NCBI RefSeq assembly: GCF_011604685.1
Contig: NZ_CP050063.1
Span: 6,365,001 to 6,429,000, forward strand
From: Spirosoma aureum
Lineage (GTDB): Bacteria; Bacteroidota; Bacteroidia; Cytophagales; Spirosomataceae
Reading direction: 5' to 3'
DNA length: 64,000 nt
Positions 25,083 through 34,902 of this stretch are shown here, one piece after another; positions within the stretch are counted from its first letter, which is position 1; each line of letters begins with the position of its first letter. The position numbers were made by a program, and so were the translations under genes. The notes under the pieces were generated by a model. That model had not been told where the DNA came from, did no database searches, and saw nothing but the letters and a program-made list of their open reading frames with translations.

Positions 25083-25832
25083 TTATCGAATGTCATCAAA
25101 CCATCGTTTAAGCCTGTCAGGCGAATACCCGATTCCCCATAGGAACCCAATAGCCAGAAAAATACTGTTTGCCTTCCAGAAGCCCCATTTAGCTACACGC
25201 CGATCCGACGATTCCACGATTCGATTCACCTGACGAACGCGCCCAAACTGCACCAGTTTCAGTAACAGATCAGCTTCTTCCATAATGGGCATTGTGTCGG
25301 AATAGCCTCCTACAGTGGCAAACTGTTCACGGCGGCAAAAAATAACCTGATCGCCAAAAAGCAACCGTCCTCCCTTGAAAAAGAAGAGGTAGGGGCGGAA
25401 TAATAACGGGGCGTAGTAAGTCTTGATGTAGTTATGAAACGAGGTCAGCCAACGGGTTGTCGTCGGACCACGCATGATGGAAATAAAACCACCCGCAGCC
25501 GTTTTTGGGTCTGCTAGTGTATGCAGAATGACTCGCAACGCATCGTCGGGTAAGGTTGTATCGGCATGGAGGAAGCATAGGATATCGCCGGATGCTTTGG
25601 CAGCACCGATATTCATCTGATGAGCCCGCCCTACCTGCGTACTCTGGAGCACACGCAACGCCCGGAAGCAGGGGCGCGTGGCTTCCGCTAATTGGCGGGT
25701 TCGATCCGTACTGCCTCCATCAACGACAATGATTTCGAGCGGCTCCGGACACAATCGCTGCAACAGCCGCAAGGTGCGTGGTAGCGTCTTTTCTTCATTA
25801 AGGGTTGGAATGATGATGGAGACATTGGGCAT
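25083..25832 (-). CDS. Family 2 glycosyltransferase, TIGR04283 type
   Basis: A 249-aa GT-A glycosyltransferase. Motifs are IIPTLNEE (7-14), VVDGGSTD (35-42), the DxD-like HADT (about 89-92), and a C-terminal amphipathic segment with FWKANSIFLAIGFLWGIGYSP. The family TIGR04283 is often linked to radical-SAM/selenodomain genes; none is seen here. It lies 44 bp upstream of the PQQ dehydrogenase gene on the same strand, so the two may share a transcript. Confidence 0.88.
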   Translation of the reverse strand: MPNVSIIIPTLNEEKTLPRTLRLLQRLCPEPLEIIVVDGGSTDRTRQLAEATRPCFRALRVLQSTQVGRAHQMNIGAAKASGDILCFLHADTTLPDDALRVILHTLADPKTAAGGFISIMRGPTTTRWLTSFHNYIKTYYAPLLFRPYLFFFKGGRLLFGDQVIFCRREQFATVGGYSDTMPIMEEADLLLKLVQFGRVRQVNRIVESSDRRVAKWGFWKANSIFLAIGFLWGIGYSPDRLKRWFDDIR

Positions 25833-25927
25833 AGGCTTACTAAACCAATCCTGAGCAATACAGTTTATCGATTGGCATAAGAAATATCAATCATCTATCT
25901 ATCATTCATCCCCTATCCTTCCCTATC

Positions 25928-27508
25928 GTGTTCCGGTTTATTCCTACTATTCTTCTAAAACAGTTATTTACCCGTAATAGCCTCCGCAATACCCCTGATG
26001 GTTTTACGTTTTCGCTTAAAAATCGTCTAGCTGATGAGCAATTTACGGGTCTGCAACGAGCACGTATCGACGGACGCGAGTACCCAGCCGAAGCGTTTAC
26101 GTTAAAGCCTGATGGTGCCCTACCCGTGGCACTCACTAGTATTTCTGCACAGAACCCATTCGCTTTCCCGCTACGGCAATCCGTGCAGGTTCGGGCGATT
26201 ACCCAACCGCTGGAACCCGGCAAACATACACTCGAAATCACGCTCCATACACAACCGTTTGGAACCATTACACTGCTTGTCGAGGACGAATTACAACCCG
26301 ACGAACCGACCACTGGCAACCAGTCGCAACCCGCTATTCCGCGTGACCGGGTCAATGATTATTCAACAGATGCGATCAGCCAACGACGCCAGTTCCTGAC
26401 TGAATTCTCTCAAACGCTTCCTGAACATCTCATTCAGAACTCGTTCGATCCGGCTCGTGTCCAGCAGAATTGCGAAAGTTTTGTGGGAGTAGCACAGGTT
26501 CCTATTGGTATAGCTGGCCCGTTACGCGTAAATGGCGAACAGGCCCAGGGCGACTTCCTGATACCACTGGCCACTACGGAAGGAACGCTGGTAGCAAGCT
26601 ATAATCGGGGAATAAAACTCATCAACCTAAGCGGTGGTGTCCTCTGCACTGTTCAGGATGGCGCGATGCAACGGGCGCCTGTATTTGAGTTTGCCGACGC
26701 TCGGCAGGCCCGTACTTTTGTACACTGGCTGGAAGGTCAGCAACGCGAATTGGCCGCTGAAGCCGAAGCGACTTCGTGCTTTGCCAAACTTCGCTATGTG
26801 GACACTTACCTGAACGGTAAGCTGGCTTTTCTTCGATTTGGCTACGAAACCGGCGATGCTGCCGGGCAAAACATGGTGAGTAAAGCCACGCTGGCCGCCT
26901 GTAATTACATTTTACAGGAATACGGACTTCTGTCACCAGGTAGCATTGAACATTTCTTTCTGGAGTCGAACATGGCTACAGACAAGAAACCCTCCCAACT
27001 GAACATTCTGCGTACTCGAGGCAAGCGCGTAACGGCTGAAGTTCGCATTCCAAGGGCATTACTGATTCGGGAATTGCAGGTAGAACCCGAACAATTGGTC
27101 CATCATGCACGCATCGGCGACGTTGGCGCCCGTTTGGCCGGAACGAATAACAACGGGCTTCATTCGGCCAACGGGCTGGCTGCGCTCTTTATCGCTACCG
27201 GTCAGGATGTAGCCTGTCTGGCAGAATCGTCTGCCGCGATTACATACTCCGAAATCACCCCGGAAGGGGATCTTTACGGTTCGATCACCTTACCCTCGCT
27301 CGTTGTCGGGACAGTTGGGGGCGGAACCGGACTGCCCACCCAGCGTGAATGCCTGGAACTGATGGGCTGTTATGGAACCGGAAAGGTCAATAAGTTTGCT
27401 GAAATTGTAGCTGGGGTCATCGCTGCCGGAGAGCTATCGCTGGCCGCAGCTATTTCGTCTCTCGATTGGGTATCAAGCCATGATGCAACACGTAATAAAG
27501 CAATTTGA
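25928..27508 (+). CDS. Hydroxymethylglutaryl-CoA reductase with an extra N-terminal domain
   Basis: A 526-aa protein with a GTG start. Residues about 150-526 are a class I-like HMG-CoA reductase, making mevalonate for isoprenoids: NCESFVGVAQVPIGIAGP (181-198), TTEGTLVAS with the catalytic Glu (about 218), TDKKPSQLN with the Lys, GQD with the Asp, and SSHDATRN with the His (518). The first 125 residues form an added beta-rich domain (KNRLADEQFTGL, PGKHTLEITLHTQPFGTI) that has no counterpart in the enzymes I know and no membrane span. Monocistronic; a strong terminator follows. Confidence 0.92.
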   Translation: MFRFIPTILLKQLFTRNSLRNTPDGFTFSLKNRLADEQFTGLQRARIDGREYPAEAFTLKPDGALPVALTSISAQNPFAFPLRQSVQVRAITQPLEPGKHTLEITLHTQPFGTITLLVEDELQPDEPTTGNQSQPAIPRDRVNDYSTDAISQRRQFLTEFSQTLPEHLIQNSFDPARVQQNCESFVGVAQVPIGIAGPLRVNGEQAQGDFLIPLATTEGTLVASYNRGIKLINLSGGVLCTVQDGAMQRAPVFEFADARQARTFVHWLEGQQRELAAEAEATSCFAKLRYVDTYLNGKLAFLRFGYETGDAAGQNMVSKATLAACNYILQEYGLLSPGSIEHFFLESNMATDKKPSQLNILRTRGKRVTAEVRIPRALLIRELQVEPEQLVHHARIGDVGARLAGTNNNGLHSANGLAALFIATGQDVACLAESSAAITYSEITPEGDLYGSITLPSLVVGTVGGGTGLPTQRECLELMGCYGTGKVNKFAEIVAGVIAAGELSLAAAISSLDWVSSHDATRNKAI

Positions 27509-27634
27509 TACCTACGGACGAACAGGGGAACCTGCCTACCCACCCCCATTGATAAGTGTCCATTTCATAGTGTAACGCCCAATGAAATACCAGGTGGCCA
27601 GGAAGACCTTATCTGTAACTAGCATAGCACTCAT

Positions 27635-27688
27635 CACTGGAATAACGCAAAAAGGGGCTCTTGAGCCCCTTTTTGCGTTATTCCAGTG
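27635..27688. terminator. Bidirectional terminator with 26-bp arms
   Basis: A perfect inverted repeat (27635-27660 with 27663-27688) with A and T runs lies between the convergent HMG-CoA reductase and RhlE-type helicase genes. Confidence 0.92.
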
Positions 27689-27730
27689 TATTTATGAATG
27701 TCTGCGGATCAATCTGCACGAACAATTGGC

Positions 27731-29071
27731 CTAACTCCGACCTGAGTTACCAAACCGCCTGTTGTTATTGCTTCCACTGCGACTGTTCGTGCTATCAGCA
27801 CTGCTCGTACCGCGCCGGAAAGAATTGTTATTCGATGAGCCATTACCGCGACCCTGACCACCGCGATTACCGCCACCATTCCGGCCTTGCCCCTGCCGGG
27901 GTTGCGCGGGCGTTACAGTAGAGACCGATATATCAAGAACATACGGATGGTCTTCAATAACCGGAACGCGTTTACCGATCAGCTTATGAATATCCTTCAG
28001 AAAATCAGTTTCTTCCTGATCGCAGAACGACAACGCGATACCATCATTACCAGCCCGACCTGTCCGACCGATTCGGTGAACGTAGGTTTCAGGAATATTC
28101 GGCAGTTCATAGTTGATCACGTGAGAGAGCTCATCAACGTCGATACCACGAGCAGCAATATCCGTAGCGACCAACACTCTCGTCTGGCGGCTTTTGAAAT
28201 TTGACAAAGCCCTCTGACGGGCATTCTGCGATTTGTTACCGTGAATGGCTTCGGCCTGAATTCCGGCTTTCAGCAAGTCTTTGGCTACTTTATCGGCTCC
28301 GTGCTTGGTGCGGGCAAAGACCAGAGCTGATGCAATCTGCTTATCGTTGAGCACATGAACAAGCAGTTTCCGCTTGTCTTCCCGCCCAACAAAATAAACG
28401 GCCTGCTGGATCGTATCGGCCGTAGACGATACGGGTGTGACCTCAACTTTAGCCGGTTTGTTCAGGATTGTGTCTGCCAGTTTAGCCACATCGGGCGGCA
28501 TTGTTGCCGAGAAAAACAGCGACTGACGACGTTCAGGTAAACGGGCGATAATCTTTTTAACGTCATGGATGAAACCCATATCGAGCATCCGGTCGGCCTC
28601 ATCAAGGACAAAAAACTGCACATCACGGAGCGAAATGATACCCTGACTCATCAGGTCGAGCAAACGACCAGGCGTAGCGATCAGAATATCGATACCGCTT
28701 TTCAGGGTATTTACCTGCGAATGTTGGGAAACACCGCCGAAAATAACCGTATGACGAAGGTTCAGATGGCGGCCATAGGCAGCAAAGCTCTCGTCTATCT
28801 GAATGGCTAATTCGCGGGTTGGTGTCAATACCAGTGTTTTAATACGACGGGGGGCAGCTGGATTTTTGCTACGCTCTTCGTTAAGCAATTGCAGAATTGG
28901 AATCGCAAAAGCAGCCGTTTTACCGGTACCAGTCTGGGCGCATCCCAGCAAATCCCGGCGGCTCAACAAAATGGGTATGGCTTGCTGCTGAATGGGTGTC
29001 GGGGTAGTGTATCCTTCTTCGGCAAGTGCCTTCAGGATCGGATCAATTAATAATAAATCGGTAAATTGCAT
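27731..29071 (-). CDS. rhlE: DEAD-box RNA helicase, RhlE type
   Basis: The ATG at 29071 ([11 protein letters not shown]) gives 446 aa and the usual RhlE N-terminus. All motifs are present: Q motif [28 protein letters not shown], and [10 protein letters not shown]. The C-terminal 60 residues are rich in Gly, Asn, Arg and Ser ([16 protein letters not shown]), an RNA-binding tail. Such helicases act in ribosome assembly and RNA decay and are often cold-induced. It is monocistronic. Confidence 0.93.
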   Translation of the reverse strand: MQFTDLLLIDPILKALAEEGYTTPTPIQQQAIPILLSRRDLLGCAQTGTGKTAAFAIPILQLLNEERSKNPAAPRRIKTLVLTPTRELAIQIDESFAAYGRHLNLRHTVIFGGVSQHSQVNTLKSGIDILIATPGRLLDLMSQGIISLRDVQFFVLDEADRMLDMGFIHDVKKIIARLPERRQSLFFSATMPPDVAKLADTILNKPAKVEVTPVSSTADTIQQAVYFVGREDKRKLLVHVLNDKQIASALVFARTKHGADKVAKDLLKAGIQAEAIHGNKSQNARQRALSNFKSRQTRVLVATDIAARGIDVDELSHVINYELPNIPETYVHRIGRTGRAGNDGIALSFCDQEETDFLKDIHKLIGKRVPVIEDHPYVLDISVSTVTPAQPRQGQGRNGGGNRGGQGRGNGSSNNNSFRRGTSSADSTNSRSGSNNNRRFGNSGRS

Positions 29072-29210
29072 GTGTTGGCTGGACGTCGAATGCCGGATGT
29101 TTTTGACGGTAAGCAAGGGTGCCTAAACTTATAGTCCCGCTTCCAACGGCCAACGTCTAAATTGAAGTTATTTAGTTGTACAACTGCAATAAGGCAAATA
29201 AAGTGCCATT

Positions 29211-29282
29211 ATCACCAAACAGCAGAAAAGCGCAACCCATAAGCTTAACGGTTATGGATTGCGCTTTTCTGCTGTTGGTGAT
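29211..29282. repeat. Long inverted repeat downstream of the dehydrogenase gene
   Basis: Arms 29211-29242 and 29252-29282 match with one substitution and one single-base bulge. It lies 55 bp after the short-chain dehydrogenase stop and may act as its terminator, though no T run follows. Confidence 0.8.
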
Positions 29283-29336
29283 ATGTTTGGCTACTCGATG
29301 AGAGCCGCCAAGATTAGCCTACAAAAGATGTAGTGT

Positions 29337-30110
29337 TTATTCATAGATGCTCCCGGCGGCTGTCTCGACAATACCTTTTGGCAACAACCAGGCCATCAGT
29401 TTACCGAGTTTATTCAGTACGCCCGTAACAACCTCGGCCTTTCCGGCCAGTGTTGCCTCAACCGCCTGACGGGCAACTTCGGTAGGCGTCATATTAACAC
29501 GCTCGGCGGCTTTACGCCCTTTCTCGCCAATCTGCGCCCGATCAACGAAGGCCGTGTCGGTAGCACCGGGGCAAACACAGGTAACCGAAACCGACGACCG
29601 TTTCAATTCCAGACGCAGACCCCTGCTAAACTGAAGCACGAATACTTTAGACGCAGAATATAAACTCAGCCCCGGTATTGCCTGATAGGCTGCGGAGCTG
29701 CCAATATTCAGAATATAAGCTTTGGATAGCTGGCGAAGCTGTGGTAAAAACAGGTAGGTCAGTTCAACAAGGGTGGTCATGTTGACCCGCATCATATCGG
29801 TATGTTCGGCCAGCGAGTGCTTTTCAAACGGACCGCTTAGGCCATATCCTGCATTATTGATCAGAAACTGAATGGCGTAATTCTTTGTCTGACACCAGTC
29901 AACTACCCGTTGGGCAGCTCCAGTTTCTGCCAGATCGGCAGCCAGAAAATCAGTTTTGACTCCGTGAGTCGCGGCCAATCGCTGAGATACCTCCTGCAAC
30001 AATGCTTTCGAACGAGCGACCAGCAGCAGGTCGAACTTCCGGCGAGCCAGCTCTTCAGCAATCGCCAATCCGATGCCTTTGCTGGCTCCCGTAATAAGCG
30101 CGTAAGCCAT
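29337..30110 (-). CDS. Short-chain dehydrogenase/reductase
   Basis: A 257-aa classical SDR. The Rossmann motif TGASKGIG is at residues 7-14, NNAGYG at about 89-94, the catalytic Ser in IGSSAAY, and YSASK holds Tyr and Lys (about 152-156). PGATDT follows, as in the DltE/YciK-like branch. The substrate is not evident. The gene lies 91 bp downstream of a PhyH-type dioxygenase gene on the same strand, with a 20-bp-arm hairpin between them. Confidence 0.9.
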   Translation of the reverse strand: MAYALITGASKGIGLAIAEELARRKFDLLLVARSKALLQEVSQRLAATHGVKTDFLAADLAETGAAQRVVDWCQTKNYAIQFLINNAGYGLSGPFEKHSLAEHTDMMRVNMTTLVELTYLFLPQLRQLSKAYILNIGSSAAYQAIPGLSLYSASKVFVLQFSRGLRLELKRSSVSVTCVCPGATDTAFVDRAQIGEKGRKAAERVNMTPTEVARQAVEATLAGKAEVVTGVLNKLGKLMAWLLPKGIVETAAGSIYE

Positions 30111-30122
30111 AAATGGGTTGTG

Positions 30123-30200
30123 GTTTTCAGTCTCCAGTTTTCGGTGTGTCGGGTGATTTTACATCAAGCTGAGCTACACGGAAAACTGGAGACTGAAAAC
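30123..30200. repeat. Inverted repeat abutting the dioxygenase stop codon
   Basis: A perfect 20-bp repeat (30123-30142 with 30181-30200) encloses 38 nt. The 3' arm touches the stop codon of the minus-strand dioxygenase gene, and the SDR start lies 13 bp beyond the other arm. Confidence 0.85.
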
Positions 30201-31016
30201 TTAAATATTAACTTTTGAAATAAACCGGTGGTAGAACGGTGTCTTGCTGTTTTCGTGTTTGGGCATATACTTGCCCGTTACGACTGGCACGTACATAACA
30301 CGACGGCGGCTAGCCTCACCTGTAAAGGGCGACTGCTGTGCCCGGTGCCAAAGCCGACCATCATGAACGCTGAGGTCACCGGCATTGATATCGAATCCGA
30401 TTTCATGTTTATCGGGGTCGTTATCAACAAAGTACCGCTTACGGAACAGCATTTTAAATAAGCCCTGCTTGTGCGTACCGGGAATAACGCGCAATCCACC
30501 ATTTTCGTAGGGGGTCGGATTCAGGTGGATGCCTACATTCAACATCGGCATGATACGCTGGCCGAGGAAAATATCGCGGGGGCTATCGGTGTGCCAGCCC
30601 ATTTGCGAGAATTTACTATTCGGGTTCCGAATGTAGTGATTAAGAATAAGTCCGTCTTTTTCAATTTCAGCAATTCGTCCTTCGTAGGGCTGGAGTAAAT
30701 CAACAGCGGCCTGCAGGCGAGGATCCTGCAAAAACTCATGTAAGGCCGTGCTGTGCTGAGAGAGAAAGCACATCCGCTGAATCATCGGATTACCGGCTTC
30801 GTCCTGACCAAACTTCAACGGCACTCCGTTTACTTTGTCACGGCCTTCGGCAAGCCACTCCTTCTCGATTCGTTCAACTTCACTAATGAATACTTTGACC
30901 GTTTCGGGATTAATAAAATTACGAAAAACGATAACGCCGTGTTTATTGAAAAACTGACGTTGTTCTGGGGTAATAGTTTCGCCCAGCGTAAAGGGCGGTA
31001 AATCGATTTTGCTCAT
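30201..31016 (-). CDS. Phytanoyl-CoA dioxygenase family protein
   Basis: A 271-aa Fe(II)/2-oxoglutarate oxygenase of the PhyH type. The iron ligands are visible: GWHTDSP gives His and Asp (about 141-143), and LWHRAQQS gives the distal His (about 221). RRVMYVPV contributes the 2-oxoglutarate-binding Arg. The substrate is unknown; the family hydroxylates lipids and natural products. No signal peptide. It precedes the SDR gene on the same strand, which may act on its product. Confidence 0.88.
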   Translation of the reverse strand: MSKIDLPPFTLGETITPEQRQFFNKHGVIVFRNFINPETVKVFISEVERIEKEWLAEGRDKVNGVPLKFGQDEAGNPMIQRMCFLSQHSTALHEFLQDPRLQAAVDLLQPYEGRIAEIEKDGLILNHYIRNPNSKFSQMGWHTDSPRDIFLGQRIMPMLNVGIHLNPTPYENGGLRVIPGTHKQGLFKMLFRKRYFVDNDPDKHEIGFDINAGDLSVHDGRLWHRAQQSPFTGEASRRRVMYVPVVTGKYMPKHENSKTPFYHRFISKVNI

Positions 31017-31192
31017 ATCGGTGGTTTACAATTCGGGGTCTCCGCTTTAGGTGCCAACCGGTGGCTACGCCTTGTCAATCAGGAATAACCATAATGGTTT
31101 ATTAAGCCCCAAATCTACTAAATTTACAATTTTCAGATTACTTTGCTGACATTTAATTAATCAGGCTTTAATTAACGGTTCATTCAATCCTT

Positions 31193-32332
31193 GTGTCTTT
31201 ACTCTGTTTCAGGCTCCTGATCCTTTTGTTAATCAGCACGTTATCCACCCTTTCAGGTGAAGTTTGGGCTCAATCAGACAGCCTTACTTTACCGGTTCAG
31301 GCTCTCAAATCAAAAGACCCCAAAACGCGCCATACCCTAATTTTACCATTAGTCGCTCGATCAATCGAGACAGATTGGTCGGTGGGTGTAGCTGGTTCAT
31401 TCACCTTCCGATTCAATCGATTCGATACGGTCACTCGAACCTCTAACACACAAGCGCTGGTTTTATACTCACTTCGTCAACAATTTATTACAGCCATAAA
31501 CGGAACGACTTATTTTCCGGGAGAACGCTATATCTTAAATCACCAGCTGTCGTACAGTTACTTCCCCGATAAGTTCTGGGGACTGGGAAAAATCGCTCCT
31601 GATCACAATGAAGAACCGTACACGTTCCGGCAATATTATGTGTATCTGCACTTACAACGCAAGCTAAAAGAACGTTTTTTTGGTGGCTTTCTTTATGAAT
31701 ACCAGCGGCTCCTGGCTGTCGATCATATAGCCGGTGGCCTGTTCGACCAGCAGCACGTAGCCGGGCGTGATCCGTATCATATTTCCGGTGCCGGACTTAG
31801 CCTCACTTACGACACGCGCAACAATGCCTTCGCGCCCGACCAGGGATCGCTGATGCAGGTATTTTTCAATCATTTTACACCCTGGCTAGGCTCCAGTTTC
31901 CGGTATACCGCCTATGTCATCGACCTGCGTCGATTTATGCGCCTATACCGCGATCAGGTGCTGGCCGTGCAGGCTTATGCGCAATTTAATGCGGGCGATG
32001 TACCGCTTCGCAGTCTGGCCAGTTTTGGCGGCTCCAACAGTATGCGTGGTTTTTATGACGGTCGCTTTCGGAGTAAAAACCAGCTTGTTTTACAGGCCGA
32101 ATATCGCGTACCGATCATCTGGCGACTGGGGGCCGTCGGTTTCGCGGGTCTTGGCAACGTGGGCGACCATCTGCGTGATCTGAATTTTCAGGAGCTTAAA
32201 TTTTCCTATGGAGGTGGCCTTCGCGTGGCTCTGAACCGAAAAGAACGGCTTAATTTACGCGTTGACTATGGCTGGGGATTTGGCGAAAGCACTTCTCATG
32301 GTCTTTATTTTCAATTGGGCGAAGCCTTCTGA
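31193..32332 (+). CDS. Omp85/BamA-type outer membrane barrel protein
   Basis: A 379-aa protein with a GTG start and a signal peptide (MSLLCFRLLILLLISTLSTLSGEVWAQ in substance, residues 1-26). There are no POTRA domains; residues about 45-379 form a surface-antigen D15-type barrel with the hallmark segment SFGGSNSMRGFYDGRF (about 279-294), which contains the conserved RGF motif. The C-terminus ends in a Phe, the outer-membrane signal. Short POTRA-less forms are known in Bacteroidota, but the cargo is unknown. Its 3' end overlaps the convergent PAP2 gene by 22 bp. Confidence 0.85.
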   Translation: MSLLCFRLLILLLISTLSTLSGEVWAQSDSLTLPVQALKSKDPKTRHTLILPLVARSIETDWSVGVAGSFTFRFNRFDTVTRTSNTQALVLYSLRQQFITAINGTTYFPGERYILNHQLSYSYFPDKFWGLGKIAPDHNEEPYTFRQYYVYLHLQRKLKERFFGGFLYEYQRLLAVDHIAGGLFDQQHVAGRDPYHISGAGLSLTYDTRNNAFAPDQGSLMQVFFNHFTPWLGSSFRYTAYVIDLRRFMRLYRDQVLAVQAYAQFNAGDVPLRSLASFGGSNSMRGFYDGRFRSKNQLVLQAEYRVPIIWRLGAVGFAGLGNVGDHLRDLNFQELKFSYGGGLRVALNRKERLNLRVDYGWGFGESTSHGLYFQLGEAF

Positions 32333-33018
32333 TCCACGGGCTCGCTTACATTATTCCACCCGCTTAGCGCGATCCGTTTGCCCAGCCAATACAATGGATA
32401 TGTGAACACAAACGCACCCAGCACATCGATTGTGTAATGAACATGCTGCACCAATAACAGTGCACCCACAAGCAGTGACCCAACAAAGGCAAACAGCCGA
32501 TCCCACCAGCGACGAAGGCATAGGAACATCAGAAAGATGGACGATGTATGTCCGGAATAAAACAGGTCTTTGGTGATGTATGTCTTGCCGTAAAACGCAT
32601 TGCTGAGCGGATCAATAAGCGGAATCAGGCCAATGGGCGGATTAAGCGGAAATAAGTTTATGCTTAGCATCCGTGACAGACTGACAACGATATAGCCATA
32701 CACAAACATCATGAATACGGCCGGACTAAACCGGGCACGAATGAGTAAGAGTAAAGCCGTAGCCCAGATGATCAAAAAAATCCACAGCGATACATCGCGC
32801 GGAGGGAGCTGATTGAGTACCCAGTCGTTTAATACGGGGCCTGTGTGCCGCTCGATGGTCTGAAAAAAGACTGGAAATGTAAACAGCAAGGCAAGCGTGC
32901 AGATCAGTCCAATTATAAATTTCCAACGAAATACGGAAGATCGCCAGGCCGCTTGCCAGACCAGGTCGCCGGTCGGATTAGGTGAAAGTATCGACATTAG
33001 TACTGTAAAAGGGCGCAA
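32311..33018 (-). CDS. PAP2-type membrane phosphatase
   Basis: A 235-aa protein with about six transmembrane helices. SGHTSSIF (about 170-177) and HVHYTIDVLGAF (about 202-213) match the PAP2 signature motifs that hold the two catalytic histidines; this spelling is like the sphingomyelin-synthase-like PAP2_C branch. It likely acts on lipid phosphates in the inner membrane. Met8 is a possible later start. It is convergent with, and overlaps, the barrel gene. Confidence 0.85.
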   Translation of the reverse strand: MRPFTVLMSILSPNPTGDLVWQAAWRSSVFRWKFIIGLICTLALLFTFPVFFQTIERHTGPVLNDWVLNQLPPRDVSLWIFLIIWATALLLLIRARFSPAVFMMFVYGYIVVSLSRMLSINLFPLNPPIGLIPLIDPLSNAFYGKTYITKDLFYSGHTSSIFLMFLCLRRWWDRLFAFVGSLLVGALLLVQHVHYTIDVLGAFVFTYPLYWLGKRIALSGWNNVSEPVDQKASPN

Positions 33019-33223
33019 ATCTACAAATAGCCCTATGATTCTATTGGTTTGTTTCCTGTAACAACTGATTACTTATTCCTTTCTACCAGAATCAGGCCGT
33101 AATAGTTGCAGGATGAGTGTATTTTACTGATCAAGTGGCCTTTTAGGGACCGTTCAATCAGGATTGTATCCATTACCATTCGGGTGAAATGGATGATCAG
33201 ACCAACGGCTCTGCGTGGTTATA

Positions 33224-33796
33224 TCAAACGTATTCAGCTTGTAGATGCCCTGTTCTTAATCGATCCCGAACCTCCATTAACGCAAATCCAAGCTGATTTT
33301 TCCCAGGCCATTTCTGTGGTGTTTCGCAATCAGGGTGGTCTTTGGCTAAGCCAATTCCCCAGATTGGGTCAACAGGGCTGGCTTCGACCAGAACCCGCTC
33401 CCCCGTATTTAACAAAAAAGCCTTCAGGTCTGGGTGTTGCGAAAATTTATACTCATTGGCCGCAACAACGATTGCCACGCATGTCGAATCCCAAACGGCC
33501 GGGTCGAAATTTCGAACCAGACGGCCTAATTTTTTGGCCTCAGCTGGCGACTGACAGCTTAGAATTTGCTCCAGAACGTCGGTATCATCGAATAATCTCG
33601 CTTTCTCAGCCATCATGTAATGCTCAGCCGAACGATACTGTACTCCATTTACGTCAAACGGAGCGACCCACCACTGGCTAAAGCAGGCCTCTCCTATTCG
33701 TCCGTCTTTACGTGGTTGATGCCCCCAGAAAAATAGGTATTTAAGCCGTGCTGATTGCTCGCACTTCTCCAGCAGCCAGTTCATCGTGTAGTTCAT
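33224..33796 (-). CDS. NADAR-family protein
   Basis: A 190-aa NADAR (DUF1768, YbiA-like) protein. The signature is clear: FFWGHQP (about 22-28), FSQWW, YRSAEHYMMAEKARLF (about 53-68), and WDSTCVAIVVAANEYKF. The family cleaves N-glycosidic bonds in riboflavin intermediates or ADP-ribosylated substrates. The other strand is also open (33106-33681) but has no protein-like features. It starts 4 bp after the nuoH stop, so it is probably cotranscribed with it. Met6 is an alternative start. Confidence 0.9.
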   Translation of the reverse strand: MNYTMNWLLEKCEQSARLKYLFFWGHQPRKDGRIGEACFSQWWVAPFDVNGVQYRSAEHYMMAEKARLFDDTDVLEQILSCQSPAEAKKLGRLVRNFDPAVWDSTCVAIVVAANEYKFSQHPDLKAFLLNTGERVLVEASPVDPIWGIGLAKDHPDCETPQKWPGKNQLGFALMEVRDRLRTGHLQAEYV

Positions 33797-33800
33797 CGCC

Positions 33801-34883
33801 TTACACCATCAGCAGTCGCCAAATCCCTGAAATCAAGAGCAACAACAATCCAACCGGCGTCAACACTTTCCAGCACAGAAACATCATCTGATCGACCCGA
33901 ACGCGCGGGAATGTCCAGCGAACCCACATCTGCAACAGTACAGCCAGAAATACTTTAGAAAGCAACCAGAAAGCAGCGGTCAGATTTCCCCAAACCGTAC
34001 CGGGGGCACCGCTTGTCCAGTCAGCCAGCCGAACCGGCCCAATGTTGGGTAAGGGCGTGTTCCAGCTACCCAGAAACAATACCGCGCCCAGGAATGATAC
34101 CAGCAACATCATGGCATATTCGGAGAGATAGAGCAGCGCAAAACGCATTCCCGAATATTCGGTATGAAAGCCGCCAACAATCTCTGATTCGCCTTCGGGC
34201 AAATCGAAGGGCGCCCGGTTGGATTCGGCCAGTGTGCAGATAAAAAACACAACATAAGCTACCAGTAAAAACGGGTTTCGGACGATGTTCCAGGAAAAAA
34301 TACCGCCCCAGCCCGTTACGTCGATACCCGTTGATTTCAGACCAAAGAGATAATTCGTTTCGTGCGTGAATATGCCTTGCTGAAAACTGATCTCCTGTAG
34401 GTTAAGCGTCTGACAGATCATCACCACACTGAGAATCGTTAGCCCCAGCGGAATTTCGTAGGAGATAATCTGTGCCACCGACCGCATGGCCCCAAAGAGC
34501 GAGTACTTGTTATTGGAACCCCAGCCAGCCATCAGGATACCGACAACATCGAACGAAACGATGGCCATCAGATAAAACACTCCAACGGCCGCATTGGACC
34601 CTTGTAAATCGGGCGTAAGCGGCAGTACGGCAAAACCGGCAAACACTGAGGCAAAGATGACCGCCGGGGCCAGCAGAAAAAGCCGACGATCGGCCGCTGT
34701 TGGCACGATATCTTCTTTCTGTAGCAGTTTCAGCAGATCGGCAAACAACTGGAGCAAACCCCACTTACCCGTTTCCATGGGGCCAAGACGGTCCTGCATG
34801 AACGCGGATACTTTCCGCTCTGTGTATACGCCGACAACTACAAAGCCGGACGCTATGGCAAGAAAAATGGGGAGAGCCAGCAT
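33801..34883 (-). CDS. nuoH: NADH-quinone oxidoreductase subunit H
   Basis: A 360-aa membrane protein with eight or nine helices. ERKVSAFMQDRLGP (about 22-35) and AESNRAPFDLPEGESEIVGGFHTEYSG (about 219-245) are the NuoH/ND1 signatures; the latter forms part of the quinone chamber. NuoH joins the membrane arm of complex I to the hydrophilic arm. No other nuo gene is in the window, which is unusual because nuo genes are normally clustered. Full length and motifs argue that it is functional. Confidence 0.95.
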   Translation of the reverse strand: MLALPIFLAIASGFVVVGVYTERKVSAFMQDRLGPMETGKWGLLQLFADLLKLLQKEDIVPTAADRRLFLLAPAVIFASVFAGFAVLPLTPDLQGSNAAVGVFYLMAIVSFDVVGILMAGWGSNNKYSLFGAMRSVAQIISYEIPLGLTILSVVMICQTLNLQEISFQQGIFTHETNYLFGLKSTGIDVTGWGGIFSWNIVRNPFLLVAYVVFFICTLAESNRAPFDLPEGESEIVGGFHTEYSGMRFALLYLSEYAMMLLVSFLGAVLFLGSWNTPLPNIGPVRLADWTSGAPGTVWGNLTAAFWLLSKVFLAVLLQMWVRWTFPRVRVDQMMFLCWKVLTPVGLLLLLISGIWRLLMV

Positions 34884-34902
34884 AAAGAATTAAAGAATTC
34901 AT

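Noticed and set aside
33106..33681. 191-aa frame on the + strand
   Set aside because: It is the shadow of the clearly identified NADAR gene on the minus strand.
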